Origin: JAXDLK01 sp034666665
GTDB lineage: Bacteria > Desulfobacterota > Binatia > JACPRU01
NCBI GenBank assembly: GCA_034666665.1
Contig: JAXDLK010000213.1
Span: forward strand, 1-6,199
Length of the DNA stretch: 6,199 nucleotides
Direction of reading: 5' to 3'
Shown: positions 1 through 6,128 of the stretch, in pieces
How the letters are laid out: each line of letters starts with the position of its first letter
Numbering within the stretch: the stretch's first letter is position 1
Notes under the pieces: model-generated
Seen by the model: the letters and a program-made list of their open reading frames with translations, nothing else
What the model was told of the DNA's origin: nothing
Database searches by the model: none
Position numbers and translations under genes: made by a program

Positions 1-203
1 CGATCGACCTGGAATCGGGCAAGGCCGATTTCCACTACGCCCATGCCGTGGCCCTCGAGAGCCTCTACGACGTCGTCGGAGCGGGGAAATCTTACTCGCG
101 TGCCGTCGAGCTCGATCCGCAGAACACCGCGTACCGCGAAGCGGCCGACCGTATCCGAGCCGCAATTGCGGATGCGGCGGTGGGGACCGCGTGGATCCGC
201 TGA
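1..203 (+). CDS. TPR-repeat protein, C-terminal fragment (5' end outside window)
   Basis: An open frame enters from the left edge (first full codon at base 3) and stops at TGA 201-203, giving the last 66 residues of a protein. The fragment has a TPR-like pattern: a helix with spaced small and aromatic residues (HYAHAVALESLY), then a second helix ending in YSRAVELDPQN, the usual end of a TPR unit, followed by a charged, Ala-rich capping helix of about 24 residues. TPR proteins are scaffolds for protein contacts, so no catalytic role can be given. The stop lies 37 bp before the NRPS-like start, so the two genes are probably co-transcribed. TPR lipoproteins are common in exopolysaccharide/exosortase loci, which would fit the wecB gene downstream, but the N-terminus that would show a signal peptide or lipobox is missing. 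Confidence 0.72.
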   Translation, partial: IDLESGKADFHYAHAVALESLYDVVGAGKSYSRAVELDPQNTAYREAADRIRAAIADAAVGTAWIR

Positions 204-230
204 TCCATCCACGCTTCACGACCAAGATCC

Positions 231-234
231 AGGA
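231..234 (+). promoter_or_regulatory. Ribosome binding site for the A-T-TE gene
   Basis: AGGA lies 6 nt before ATG 241 and supports that start. A second candidate, GGGAG at 243-247, is 8 nt before an in-frame ATG at 256, so a start five codons later is equally possible. The ATG at 43, which would give the longest frame, lies inside the upstream TPR gene and adds 66 residues with no domain character. Confidence 0.5.
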
Positions 235-240
235 CGTGCT

Positions 241-2946
241 ATGGGAGTGAGCCTGATGTACGAGCCGTATCGCACCCCGATCGAGGAGCGCCTTTCGCCT
301 TCTGAACCGTTCCTCGGACGATCCGTCGGCGAAAAGTCGTTCCCGGGTACGCCCGCCGGATGGAACGATACCGCCGCCGATTACCCGAGGACACGTGGTG
401 TCCACGAGCTGTTCGCGGCTCAGGCGGCTCGCACGCCCGATCGAGTGGCGGTCGTGTGCGGCCGCGCGCAGGTGACCTATGCCGAGCTGAACCGCCGGGC
501 GAACCAGCTCGCGCACCATCTCCGGGCGCACGGCGTCGGACCGAACGTCCTCGTCGGCGTTTGTCTCGAGCGTTCCGTGGACATGCTGGTCGCGCTGCTC
601 GGGATCCTCAAGTCGGGTGGCGCGTATCTGCCTCTCGATCCCGCGTTCCCGCAAGCACGTCTGACGTTCATGGTCGACGATGCGCGGACCGCATTGCTGA
701 TCACGCAGGAGCCGCTGCGGCAGGTCCTGCTCTCGCGTGCCGTTGCCACCGTATGCCTCGATGCGGATGCCGCGGCGATCGCGCTCCACGACGACGCGGA
801 CGTGCGCGATTTCGGCGCGGCCGATCGCGCGGCCTACGTCCTCTACACGTCCGGATCCACCGGGCAGCCGAAGGGCGTTCAGGTTCCGCACCGTGCGCTC
901 GTCAACCTGCTGGTGTCGATGCGACGACTGCTGGAGGTCCGCGAAAACGACGTACTGCTGGCCGTGACCACACTGTCGTTCGACATTGCCGCCCTCGAGC
1001 TGTTCCTACCGCTGATCGTCGGGGCGCGCGTCGTCGTGGCCGACCACGATGCGGTGCGCGACGGCGAACGGCTCGCCGAGACGCTCTCCGCTTGCGAGGC
1101 GACGATGCTGCAAGCCACGCCGGCGACCTGGCGCTTGCTGCTCCAGGCCGGATGGGCCGGACAGCCGGAGCTCAAGATGCTCTGCGGGGGAGAAGCGCTG
1201 CCGGCGGACCTCGCGCGGCAGCTGCTGCCTCGCGGCGGGGAGCTCTGGAACCTCTACGGACCGACGGAAACCACGATCTGGTCGACGGCGTACCGGGTGC
1301 GTGGCGACGAGGAGACGATTCCGATCGGGCGTCCGCTGGCGAACACGCAGGTCCACATCCTCGATGTCGAGGGCTGTCCGTTGCCGGTCGGAGTCGCGGG
1401 CGAGCTGTACATCGGCGGCGACGGTGTGGCGCTCGGTTACCTGGGCCGTCCAGACCTCACCGCGGAGCGATTCGTCGCCGACGCGTTCAGCAGTGTGCCG
1501 GCGGCGCGCCTCTACAAGACGGGGGACCTCGCGCAATGGCGCGAGGACGGTCAGCTCGAGTATCTCGGGCGACTCGACCAGCAGGTCAAGGTTCGTGGGT
1601 TCCGGATCGAGCCCGGAGAGGTGGAGATGGCGCTGCGGCGCCATCGGTCGATCCGCGAGGCGGTGGTGGTGGCGCTCGACGATGACGGTACCGGGGAGAA
1701 GCGTCTCGTCGCATACGTCGTCCCTGCGCGGGGAGCGACGGTTTCCGGCGCGGACGTGCGGGCCTTCCTGCGCGGGCAATTGCCCGAGTACATGAACCCG
1801 GCGGCATATGTGACGCTCCACGATCTGCCGCTCACGCCGAACGGCAAGATCGATCGGCGCGCGCTGCCGGCGCCATCGGAAGCCGCCGAGCTGCGGGGCG
1901 CCGACATCTCGCCGCGGAATCCGCTGGAGTTCCAGCTCGCGGCGATGTGGGAGGATGTCCTGGGGGTCCGGGCGGTCGGCGTCACGGACAGCTTCTTCGA
2001 CCTCGGAGGAACCTCTCTCTTGGCCGCGAAGCTCTTCGCGGAGATCGAGCGGAGGTTTGGAAAGCGGCTGCCGATCGCGACGCTGCTCCAAGCGCCGACC
2101 GTCGAGCAGCTCGCCCACATCCTGAGGCAGGAGGAGTGGTGCGCTCCCTGGTCTTCCCTGGTCGCCATCCAGACGGGTGGCTCGAAGCCTCCGCTGTTCT
2201 GCGTGCATGGGGTCGGAGGCAACGTCCTCGAGTTTCGCGACGTCGGCCGCCACCTCGGTACGGACCAGCCGGTGTACGGCCTGCAGGCGCAAGGGCTCGA
2301 CGGGACGCAAGAGCCGTATTCGCGCGTCGAGGCCATGGCGGCTCACTACGTCCGCGAGATCCGTGCCGTACAGCTCGAAGGGCCGTATGCGCTGGGGGGC
2401 TACTCCTTCGGAGGGATGGTCGCCTTCGAGATGGCGCAACAGCTCGTGGCGGAAGGACAATCCGTGTCTCTGGTCGCTTTGCTGGATACCGACTGCCCGG
2501 ACTACGTCACGCCGCCGCTCCTGCGCCGCCTCACGAGTCACGTTGCGCAATTCCTCGGCTCTGGCCTGCGGTTCAGCGATCGTGTCGCGTACCTCCGTAC
2601 GAGGATCCAGCGGGCGTTCTCGAAGATGGTCTATCGATCTCTTCGGTCCCTGAACCGGCCGTTGCCGCCGGCATTGCGCAACGTGGAAATGATCAACCGG
2701 CAGGCGATGCAGATCTACGTTCCACGCCCGTACGCCGGACGGGTGACTCTGTTTCGCGCCGCCGATACGGCGGCGGAGGTCGGCAGCGACGCGGAGTCCG
2801 GCTGGAGACGCCTCGCTTCCGGTGGGCTCGACGTTCAGCCGGTGCCCGGCAACCACGATACGTTCGTCATGGAACCTCGCGTGCGCATTCTGTCGGAACG
2901 ACTGAGCGCGTGCCTCGAGCGCGGGCGGTCCGTTCCCGACGCGTAG
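241..2946 (+). CDS. NRPS-like enzyme, adenylation-carrier-thioesterase (A-T-TE), no condensation domain
   Basis: A 901-residue cytoplasmic enzyme that should adenylate an amino acid, load it on its own phosphopantetheine arm, and release or transfer it by a thioesterase. The adenylation core motifs are all present: VTYAEL (78-83), LKSGGAYLPLD (123-133), YTSGSTGQPKG (202-212), SFD (246-248), NLYGPTETT (337-345), GELYIGG from 387, YKTGDL (425-430), RGFRIEPGE (452-460) and NGKIDR (534-539; catalytic Lys536). The carrier motif FFDLGGTSL has its attachment serine at 592. The thioesterase follows with GYSFGG (Ser722), Asp749 and His872 (GNHD) as a complete triad. Specificity positions D248, I249, L252, Q291, L314, G316, L338, I346, W347 and K536 read DILQLGLIWK, which I recall as glycine-like (not checked). 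Asp248, which binds the alpha-amino group, argues against the aryl-pyruvate A-T-TE enzymes of fungi. Residues 40-58 (WNDTAADYP...HELF) look like the linker that usually follows a condensation domain, yet none precedes it. The adjacent PPTase is the likely activator. The product is unknown. Confidence 0.93.
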   Translation: MGVSLMYEPYRTPIEERLSPSEPFLGRSVGEKSFPGTPAGWNDTAADYPRTRGVHELFAAQAARTPDRVAVVCGRAQVTYAELNRRANQLAHHLRAHGVGPNVLVGVCLERSVDMLVALLGILKSGGAYLPLDPAFPQARLTFMVDDARTALLITQEPLRQVLLSRAVATVCLDADAAAIALHDDADVRDFGAADRAAYVLYTSGSTGQPKGVQVPHRALVNLLVSMRRLLEVRENDVLLAVTTLSFDIAALELFLPLIVGARVVVADHDAVRDGERLAETLSACEATMLQATPATWRLLLQAGWAGQPELKMLCGGEALPADLARQLLPRGGELWNLYGPTETTIWSTAYRVRGDEETIPIGRPLANTQVHILDVEGCPLPVGVAGELYIGGDGVALGYLGRPDLTAERFVADAFSSVPAARLYKTGDLAQWREDGQLEYLGRLDQQVKVRGFRIEPGEVEMALRRHRSIREAVVVALDDDGTGEKRLVAYVVPARGATVSGADVRAFLRGQLPEYMNPAAYVTLHDLPLTPNGKIDRRALPAPSEAAELRGADISPRNPLEFQLAAMWEDVLGVRAVGVTDSFFDLGGTSLLAAKLFAEIERRFGKRLPIATLLQAPTVEQLAHILRQEEWCAPWSSLVAIQTGGSKPPLFCVHGVGGNVLEFRDVGRHLGTDQPVYGLQAQGLDGTQEPYSRVEAMAAHYVREIRAVQLEGPYALGGYSFGGMVAFEMAQQLVAEGQSVSLVALLDTDCPDYVTPPLLRRLTSHVAQFLGSGLRFSDRVAYLRTRIQRAFSKMVYRSLRSLNRPLPPALRNVEMINRQAMQIYVPRPYAGRVTLFRAADTAAEVGSDAESGWRRLASGGLDVQPVPGNHDTFVMEPRVRILSERLSACLERGRSVPDA

Positions 2947-3000
2947 CCCGTTCCCGCGACCCTCTCCCGTTCTCCCTCCAGCTTCCCACTCATCCTGAAC
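2947..3000 (+). other. C-rich, G-poor spacer between A-T-TE and PPTase genes
   Basis: This 54-nt spacer has 29 C, 13 T, 6 G and 6 A, a strong pyrimidine bias compared with the genes around it. It has no Shine-Dalgarno sequence for the ATG at 3001. It contains no stop in the frame shared by the two flanking genes, so after the TAG at 2944-2946 the same frame runs through 18 codons (Pro- and Ser-rich) into the PPTase. C-rich, G-poor RNA is the kind of sequence Rho binds, so it could be a Rho-loading site. It could equally be a degenerate fusion linker or have no function. Confidence 0.4.
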
Positions 3001-3726
3001 ATGATCTGCTTCTCCGCGTGGCCGGAGCCCTCGGCGGCTCCGATGCTCGGTCCCGGCGAGGTCCACCTGTGGCGGGCGCCGCTGGACCTCGGCCCGGCCG
3101 GCGTGCGCCGGCTCGAAGGCGTGCTGGCGCCGGAGGAACGGGCACGCGCGGAGCGGTTTCGCTTCGCGATCGACCGCGACCGCTACGTCGCCGCTCGCGG
3201 TCAGCTGCGTACGATCCTGGCGGCGTATCTGCGGCGGCATCCGGAACGATTGCGTTTCGAGCAGGGCGCCCAGGGGAAGCCGGCCCTCGCGGCCGAGGAC
3301 GAGCGAGCGGGCTTGCGTTTCAACCTCGCACACTCGGACGCCGTCGCGGTGTTCGCGGTCACCCGCGTGGGAGCCGTCGGTGTCGACGTCGAGCTGGTAC
3401 GCGCCGACCTGCCGTTCGACGAGATGGCCGAACGATTCCTCCCGCCGCGCGACTGTGACGCGATCCGCGGCCTCTTGGGTACGACGCGCGCGGAGGCATT
3501 CGCCGCGTGCTGGACCCGGAAGGAGGCGTATCTCAAGGCGAGCGGCGTCGGCCTCGCGGGTGCCGACGAACGGTCGGGTCCGTTCGAGACGGACTCGTTC
3601 ACGCCTTCGGACTGGTGTCTCCAGCGAATCGACCCGCAGCCCGGGTACGTCGGCGCCCTCGCCGTGGAAGGGCACGGCTGGACCGTACGGCCGTGGCAGT
3701 GGACGGAGGCCTCGTTCATCGAATGA
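3001..3726 (+). CDS. Sfp-type 4'-phosphopantetheinyl transferase
   Basis: A 241-residue enzyme of the Sfp/Gsp/EntD group that moves 4'-phosphopantetheine from coenzyme A to the serine of carrier proteins. Its usual motifs are all visible: FNLAHSD (107-113), GVDVE (127-131, with Asp129 and Glu131 as magnesium ligands) and WTRKEAYLK (171-179, with Glu175 as third ligand and Lys174/Lys179 conserved), then the ASGVGL stretch. Length is normal for the group, much longer than AcpS. The obvious substrate is Ser592 of the A-T-TE enzyme encoded 54 bp upstream, though such enzymes are often promiscuous. The start is uncertain: ATG 3001 has no clear ribosome binding site, and ATG 3043, just before the conserved VHLWRA segment, is an alternative. 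Its stop overlaps the wecB start (ATGA at 3723-3726), so the two are probably translationally coupled. The frame is the same as that of the upstream gene. Confidence 0.93.
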   Translation: MICFSAWPEPSAAPMLGPGEVHLWRAPLDLGPAGVRRLEGVLAPEERARAERFRFAIDRDRYVAARGQLRTILAAYLRRHPERLRFEQGAQGKPALAAEDERAGLRFNLAHSDAVAVFAVTRVGAVGVDVELVRADLPFDEMAERFLPPRDCDAIRGLLGTTRAEAFAACWTRKEAYLKASGVGLAGADERSGPFETDSFTPSDWCLQRIDPQPGYVGALAVEGHGWTVRPWQWTEASFIE

Positions 3727-4829
3727 TGCGTGTCCTGCACATCGTCGGCGCGAGGCCGAACTTCATGAAGATCGCGCCGATCATCGCGGAGATGCGGAAG
3801 TATCCCGAATCGTTCGAGTCGGTGCTCGTCCACACCGGTCAGCACTACGATCCGAAGATGTCCGGCGTCTTCTTCCGCGATCTGGAGCTGCCGGCGCCGG
3901 ACGTCTTCCTCGGCGTGGGGTCGGGGACGCACGCGGAGCAAACCGCCCGCGTGATGCTCGCACTCGAGCCGGTCATTCTCGAGCGTTGCCCCGACCTCGT
4001 GGTCATCGTCGGCGACGTCAATTCCACGGTGGCCGCGGCGCTCGTCTGCGCGAAGCTCTGCGTTCCGCTGGCCCATGTCGAAGCAGGGCTACGATCGTTC
4101 GATCGCACGATGCCGGAAGAGGTCAATCGCATCGTCACCGATCAGCTCTCCGACCTGCTGTTCACCACCGAGGAGGACGCGAACGCGAACCTCCTGCGCG
4201 AAGGCGTCGCGCCGGCGAAGATCCATTTCGTCGGCAACGTGATGATCGACAGCCTGGTGAAGGCGCTGCCGAAGATCGAGCGCTCGCAGGCGTCGGAACG
4301 CCTCGGCCTGGAGCGGAAGGGCTACGCTCTGGTGACGTTGCATCGGCCGTCGAACGTCGACGATCCGGCGTCGCTCGCGACCATCCTCGGCGCGCTCGCG
4401 GACATCGGCGGCGACCTCCCGGTGGTCTTTCCCGTCCACCCGCGTACGGCGCAGAACATCGCGCGGGCCGGTCTGGCGACGACGAGTGGTGCGCTTCGGA
4501 TGGTCGACCCTCTCCCGTACGTCGACTTCCTGCACTTGTGCGCGAACGCGCGATTGGTGCTGACCGATTCCGGCGGCGTTCAGGAGGAGACCACGTACCT
4601 CGGGATTCCGTGCCTGACGCTGCGGCCGAACACGGAACGTCCCGCTACCGTGAGCCTCGGTACGAACCGGTTGATCGGGCTCGACCGCCGGTCGATCGAA
4701 ACCGCGGCTCGTGCGGCGATGAACGGCGGGGTGTCCGAGGGACGGGTGCCGCCGCTCTGGGACGGCCGCGCCGCCGAGCGCATCGTCACGATCCTCCAGC
4801 CGAGCGAAGCTCGGCGATCCGCGGCCTGA
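3723..4829 (+). CDS. wecB: UDP-N-acetylglucosamine 2-epimerase (non-hydrolysing)
   Basis: A 368-residue cytoplasmic enzyme of normal family length that interconverts UDP-GlcNAc and UDP-ManNAc, a precursor step for enterobacterial common antigen, capsules and other surface polysaccharides. Family signatures run the whole length: GARPNFMK near the N-terminus, HTGQHYD, VGDVNST (Asp98), HVEAGLRSFD (Glu120), PEEVNR (Glu132), GNVMIDSL, LHRPSNVD (His207), PVHPRT, LTDSGGVQEE and the LTLRPNTERP segment. Asp98, Glu120, Glu132 and His207 align with Asp95, Glu117, Glu131 and His213 of E. coli WecB, so it should be active. ATG 3723 overlaps the PPTase stop by 4 bp; ATG 3726 directly follows and is equally possible. 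GGAGG at 3705-3709 is 13 nt before the first ATG, rather far, so coupling to PPTase translation probably drives initiation. No ManNAc dehydrogenase (wecC) lies in the window, so what the sugar is used for is not shown. Confidence 0.95.
   Translation: MMRVLHIVGARPNFMKIAPIIAEMRKYPESFESVLVHTGQHYDPKMSGVFFRDLELPAPDVFLGVGSGTHAEQTARVMLALEPVILERCPDLVVIVGDVNSTVAAALVCAKLCVPLAHVEAGLRSFDRTMPEEVNRIVTDQLSDLLFTTEEDANANLLREGVAPAKIHFVGNVMIDSLVKALPKIERSQASERLGLERKGYALVTLHRPSNVDDPASLATILGALADIGGDLPVVFPVHPRTAQNIARAGLATTSGALRMVDPLPYVDFLHLCANARLVLTDSGGVQEETTYLGIPCLTLRPNTERPATVSLGTNRLIGLDRRSIETAARAAMNGGVSEGRVPPLWDGRAAERIVTILQPSEARRSAA
4799..4815 (+). other. Stable hairpin at the 3' end of wecB
   Basis: A perfect 7-bp stem (GCCGAGC / GCTCGGC) around a GAA triloop, inside the last codons of wecB and ending 11 nt before its stop codon. 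The core GCGAAGC is a known unusually stable mini-hairpin sequence. No T-run follows, so it is not a standard intrinsic terminator. It could protect the 3' end of the mRNA or arise by chance in GC-rich coding sequence. Confidence 0.35.
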
Positions 4830-4877
4830 TCGGCGCCGCCCGCTTCACACATCCTTTCGCCGGATAGTCGGTCGCGC

Positions 4878-4896
4878 ACGGCGACTCCCTCGCCGT
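4878..4896. terminator. Possible terminator hairpin between convergent genes
   Basis: A perfect 7-bp stem (ACGGCGA / TCGCCGT) with a 5-nt loop in the 158-bp gap between the converging wecB and DUF1330 genes. Its position suits a bidirectional terminator, but neither strand has a U-tract after it. The gap also holds a 12-bp palindrome at 4920-4931 and a 10-bp palindrome at 4964-4973. Nothing coding was recognised in the gap. Confidence 0.3.
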
Positions 4897-4987
4897 AAGA
4901 AGCGGAACGGAGGTCTGGCGCCGCCGGCGGCCTCGTCCCCTCTTCCGCGGGGAGCAAGCAGGACGGACGTCCGCCTTCTCGGCCGCC

Positions 4988-5281
4988 TCACTCCTGGAAC
5001 GTGTTGATCTCGATGTCCTCGTACGCCTCGCCGCGAAGCGGCAGGACCTGCTGGTATTCGGGATCGTCGTGCCAGGCGGCGGCGGAGGCCGCGTCCGGAA
5101 AGCGGACGACGATGCCGACTTTCCAGGTGCGGCTGCCGTGCAGCCGGCCCACTCCCGATCCGCGGGCGATCACTTGCCCGCCGTGCTTCGCAATCACCGG
5201 CTGCGCAACCTTGCGGTAGCGGTCGAGGGCGTCCTCCTTGCCGGCACGCAGGTTCCCCTGGACGATCACCACCACGCTCAT
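4988..5281 (-). CDS. DUF1330 family small protein
   Basis: A 97-residue protein matching the DUF1330 family, small dimeric alpha/beta-barrel (ferredoxin-like) proteins of unknown function, often next to metabolic genes. The visible pattern is an N-terminal beta strand (VVVIVQGN), a helix leading to HGG (33-35), then the typical segment from RFPD (60-63) through AAAWHDDPEYQ to PLR (81-83), where an aspartate or serine-proline pair and the Tyr-Gln of the family are conserved. There is no signal peptide or membrane segment. The ATG overlaps the stop of the upstream SDR gene by 4 bp (5278-5281), so the two form one coupled unit. A longer frame extends upstream in this phase but only shadows the SDR gene. 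It may act on, or bind, a product related to the SDR substrate; this is inference. Confidence 0.85.
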   Translation of the reverse strand: MSVVVIVQGNLRAGKEDALDRYRKVAQPVIAKHGGQVIARGSGVGRLHGSRTWKVGIVVRFPDAASAAAWHDDPEYQQVLPLRGEAYEDIEINTFQE

Positions 5282-6090
5282 CTGGTTTCCCTTTCTCCGC
5301 CCGCCGGGCCTCCGGCGGATTCCTCTTCGAGCCGCGCCTGTAGCCGGCGCATGCCGCGAAGCCAGCGCTCCGGGTCGGCGGCCTTCTGCTCGATCCATTT
5401 CTGCGCCAGCGGATCGGTGACGATCAGGAAGCGCTCGTCGCGCACAGCGTCGACGACCATCGTCGCCACCTCGTCCGGCTCCTTGATCGGCCCGGCGGCG
5501 AGGCGCGCGAACGGAGACGTCGGATCGCCGAGCATCGGCGTCCGCACGCCGAGCGGCGCGAGCAGCGACGAGCGGATGCCGCGGTCGTGGTAGGTGACCG
5601 CGAGCCACTCGGCGAGGCCGACCGCCGCGTGCTTGGTCGCGGCGTACGCGCAATTGCCTTGCGAGGTGAGGATTCCCGCCATCGACGCCGTCTGGATCAA
5701 GTATCCGGATCCACGCGCGAGCATCGACGGCAGCACCGCGCGGACGGCGTAGACGTGCGACATCACGTGGAGCTCCCACTGCTGCTGCCAGACGTCGAGC
5801 GGCGTCGACAGCGGGTCGCTGCCGTTGGCGATCCCGGCGTTGCTGAAGAAGACGTCGACTGGGCCGTACGCCTTCTCTGCCGCCGCCACGAGCGCTCCGA
5901 CCTGGTCTTCGCGGCGGACGTCGCACTCGACGGCGAGGCCGCCGATCTCGGCAGCTACGGTGCGGGCCCCGTCGGCGTTCCGGTCGGCGATGACCACGCG
6001 GGCTCCTTCCGCGGCGAATGCGCGGGCGCAGGAGGCGCCGATGCCGCTTCCCGCACCGGTGATGACGCTGACCTTGCCGCGGAGTTCCAT
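5278..6090 (-). CDS. Short-chain dehydrogenase/reductase (classical SDR)
   Basis: A 270-residue NAD(P)-dependent oxidoreductase with a single Rossmann domain, cytoplasmic. The cofactor motif TGAGSGIG is at 11-18, and Asp36 at the end of the second strand (IADRN) predicts preference for NAD(H). CDV with Asp57, SNAG (83-86), catalytic Ser136, and Tyr149-x3-Lys153 are all present; the later LGVRTPM segment (180-186) corresponds to the common PG-x-V-x-T motif. The Asn that completes the usual Asn-Ser-Tyr-Lys tetrad appears to be His108 (WELHVMSH), a notable variation. The C-terminal 30 residues are charged and probably extend past the core fold. The substrate cannot be predicted; this group covers alcohols, steroids, acyl derivatives and sugars. 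It is the first gene of a minus-strand pair with the DUF1330 gene. AGGG at 6098-6101 supports the ATG at 6090. Confidence 0.93.
   Translation of the reverse strand: MELRGKVSVITGAGSGIGASCARAFAAEGARVVIADRNADGARTVAAEIGGLAVECDVRREDQVGALVAAAEKAYGPVDVFFSNAGIANGSDPLSTPLDVWQQQWELHVMSHVYAVRAVLPSMLARGSGYLIQTASMAGILTSQGNCAYAATKHAAVGLAEWLAVTYHDRGIRSSLLAPLGVRTPMLGDPTSPFARLAAGPIKEPDEVATMVVDAVRDERFLIVTDPLAQKWIEQKAADPERWLRGMRRLQARLEEESAGGPAGGERETR
5288..5292 (-). promoter_or_regulatory. Ribosome binding site for the DUF1330 gene
   Basis: On the minus strand AGGGA (part of AAAGGGA) lies 6 nt before the ATG at 5281, inside the last codons of the SDR gene. It fixes the start of the small protein and shows that it can be initiated independently as well as by coupling. 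Confidence 0.55.
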
Positions 6091-6097
6091 CCGCGGA

Positions 6098-6101
6098 CCC
6101 T
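6098..6101 (-). promoter_or_regulatory. Ribosome binding site for the SDR gene
   Basis: On the minus strand AGGG lies 7 nt before the ATG at 6090. The rest of the leader up to the inverted repeat at 6129 is GC-rich with no recognisable -10 or -35 element. Confidence 0.45.
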
Positions 6102-6128
6102 ACCGCCGCCACCGCCGCGGCTCAAGAC

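Noticed and set aside
43..240. N-terminal extension of the A-T-TE frame to the ATG at 43
   Set aside because: It overlaps the TPR coding frame, gives Arg/Ser/Pro-rich sequence with no domain similarity, and a better start with AGGA lies at 241.
360..1685. 441-codon plus-strand frame inside the adenylation domain
   Set aside because: Out-of-phase Arg-rich shadow with no domain; the overlapping NRPS frame has all adenylation motifs.
1006..3675. Very long open frame (889 codons) on the minus strand opposite the A-T-TE and PPTase genes
   Set aside because: Arg-rich, low-complexity translation with no recognisable motif; long antisense frames are expected opposite GC-rich genes, and the plus-strand frame carries unmistakable NRPS and PPTase motifs.
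3380..4867. Plus-strand frame of 495 codons across the PPTase and wecB genes
   Set aside because: It is a shadow in another phase, Arg/Ala-rich without motifs, while both real genes are well supported in their own frames.
4830..4987. Possible small gene or RNA in the convergent gap
   Set aside because: Only short palindromes and one 7-bp hairpin were seen, with no start codon plus ribosome site leading to a plausible protein and no recognisable RNA fold.
5282..6112. Upstream extension of the DUF1330 frame giving a 374-residue protein
   Set aside because: The added part only shadows the SDR gene and is Arg-rich without motifs; an ATG with AGGGA at 5281 matches the family's normal length.
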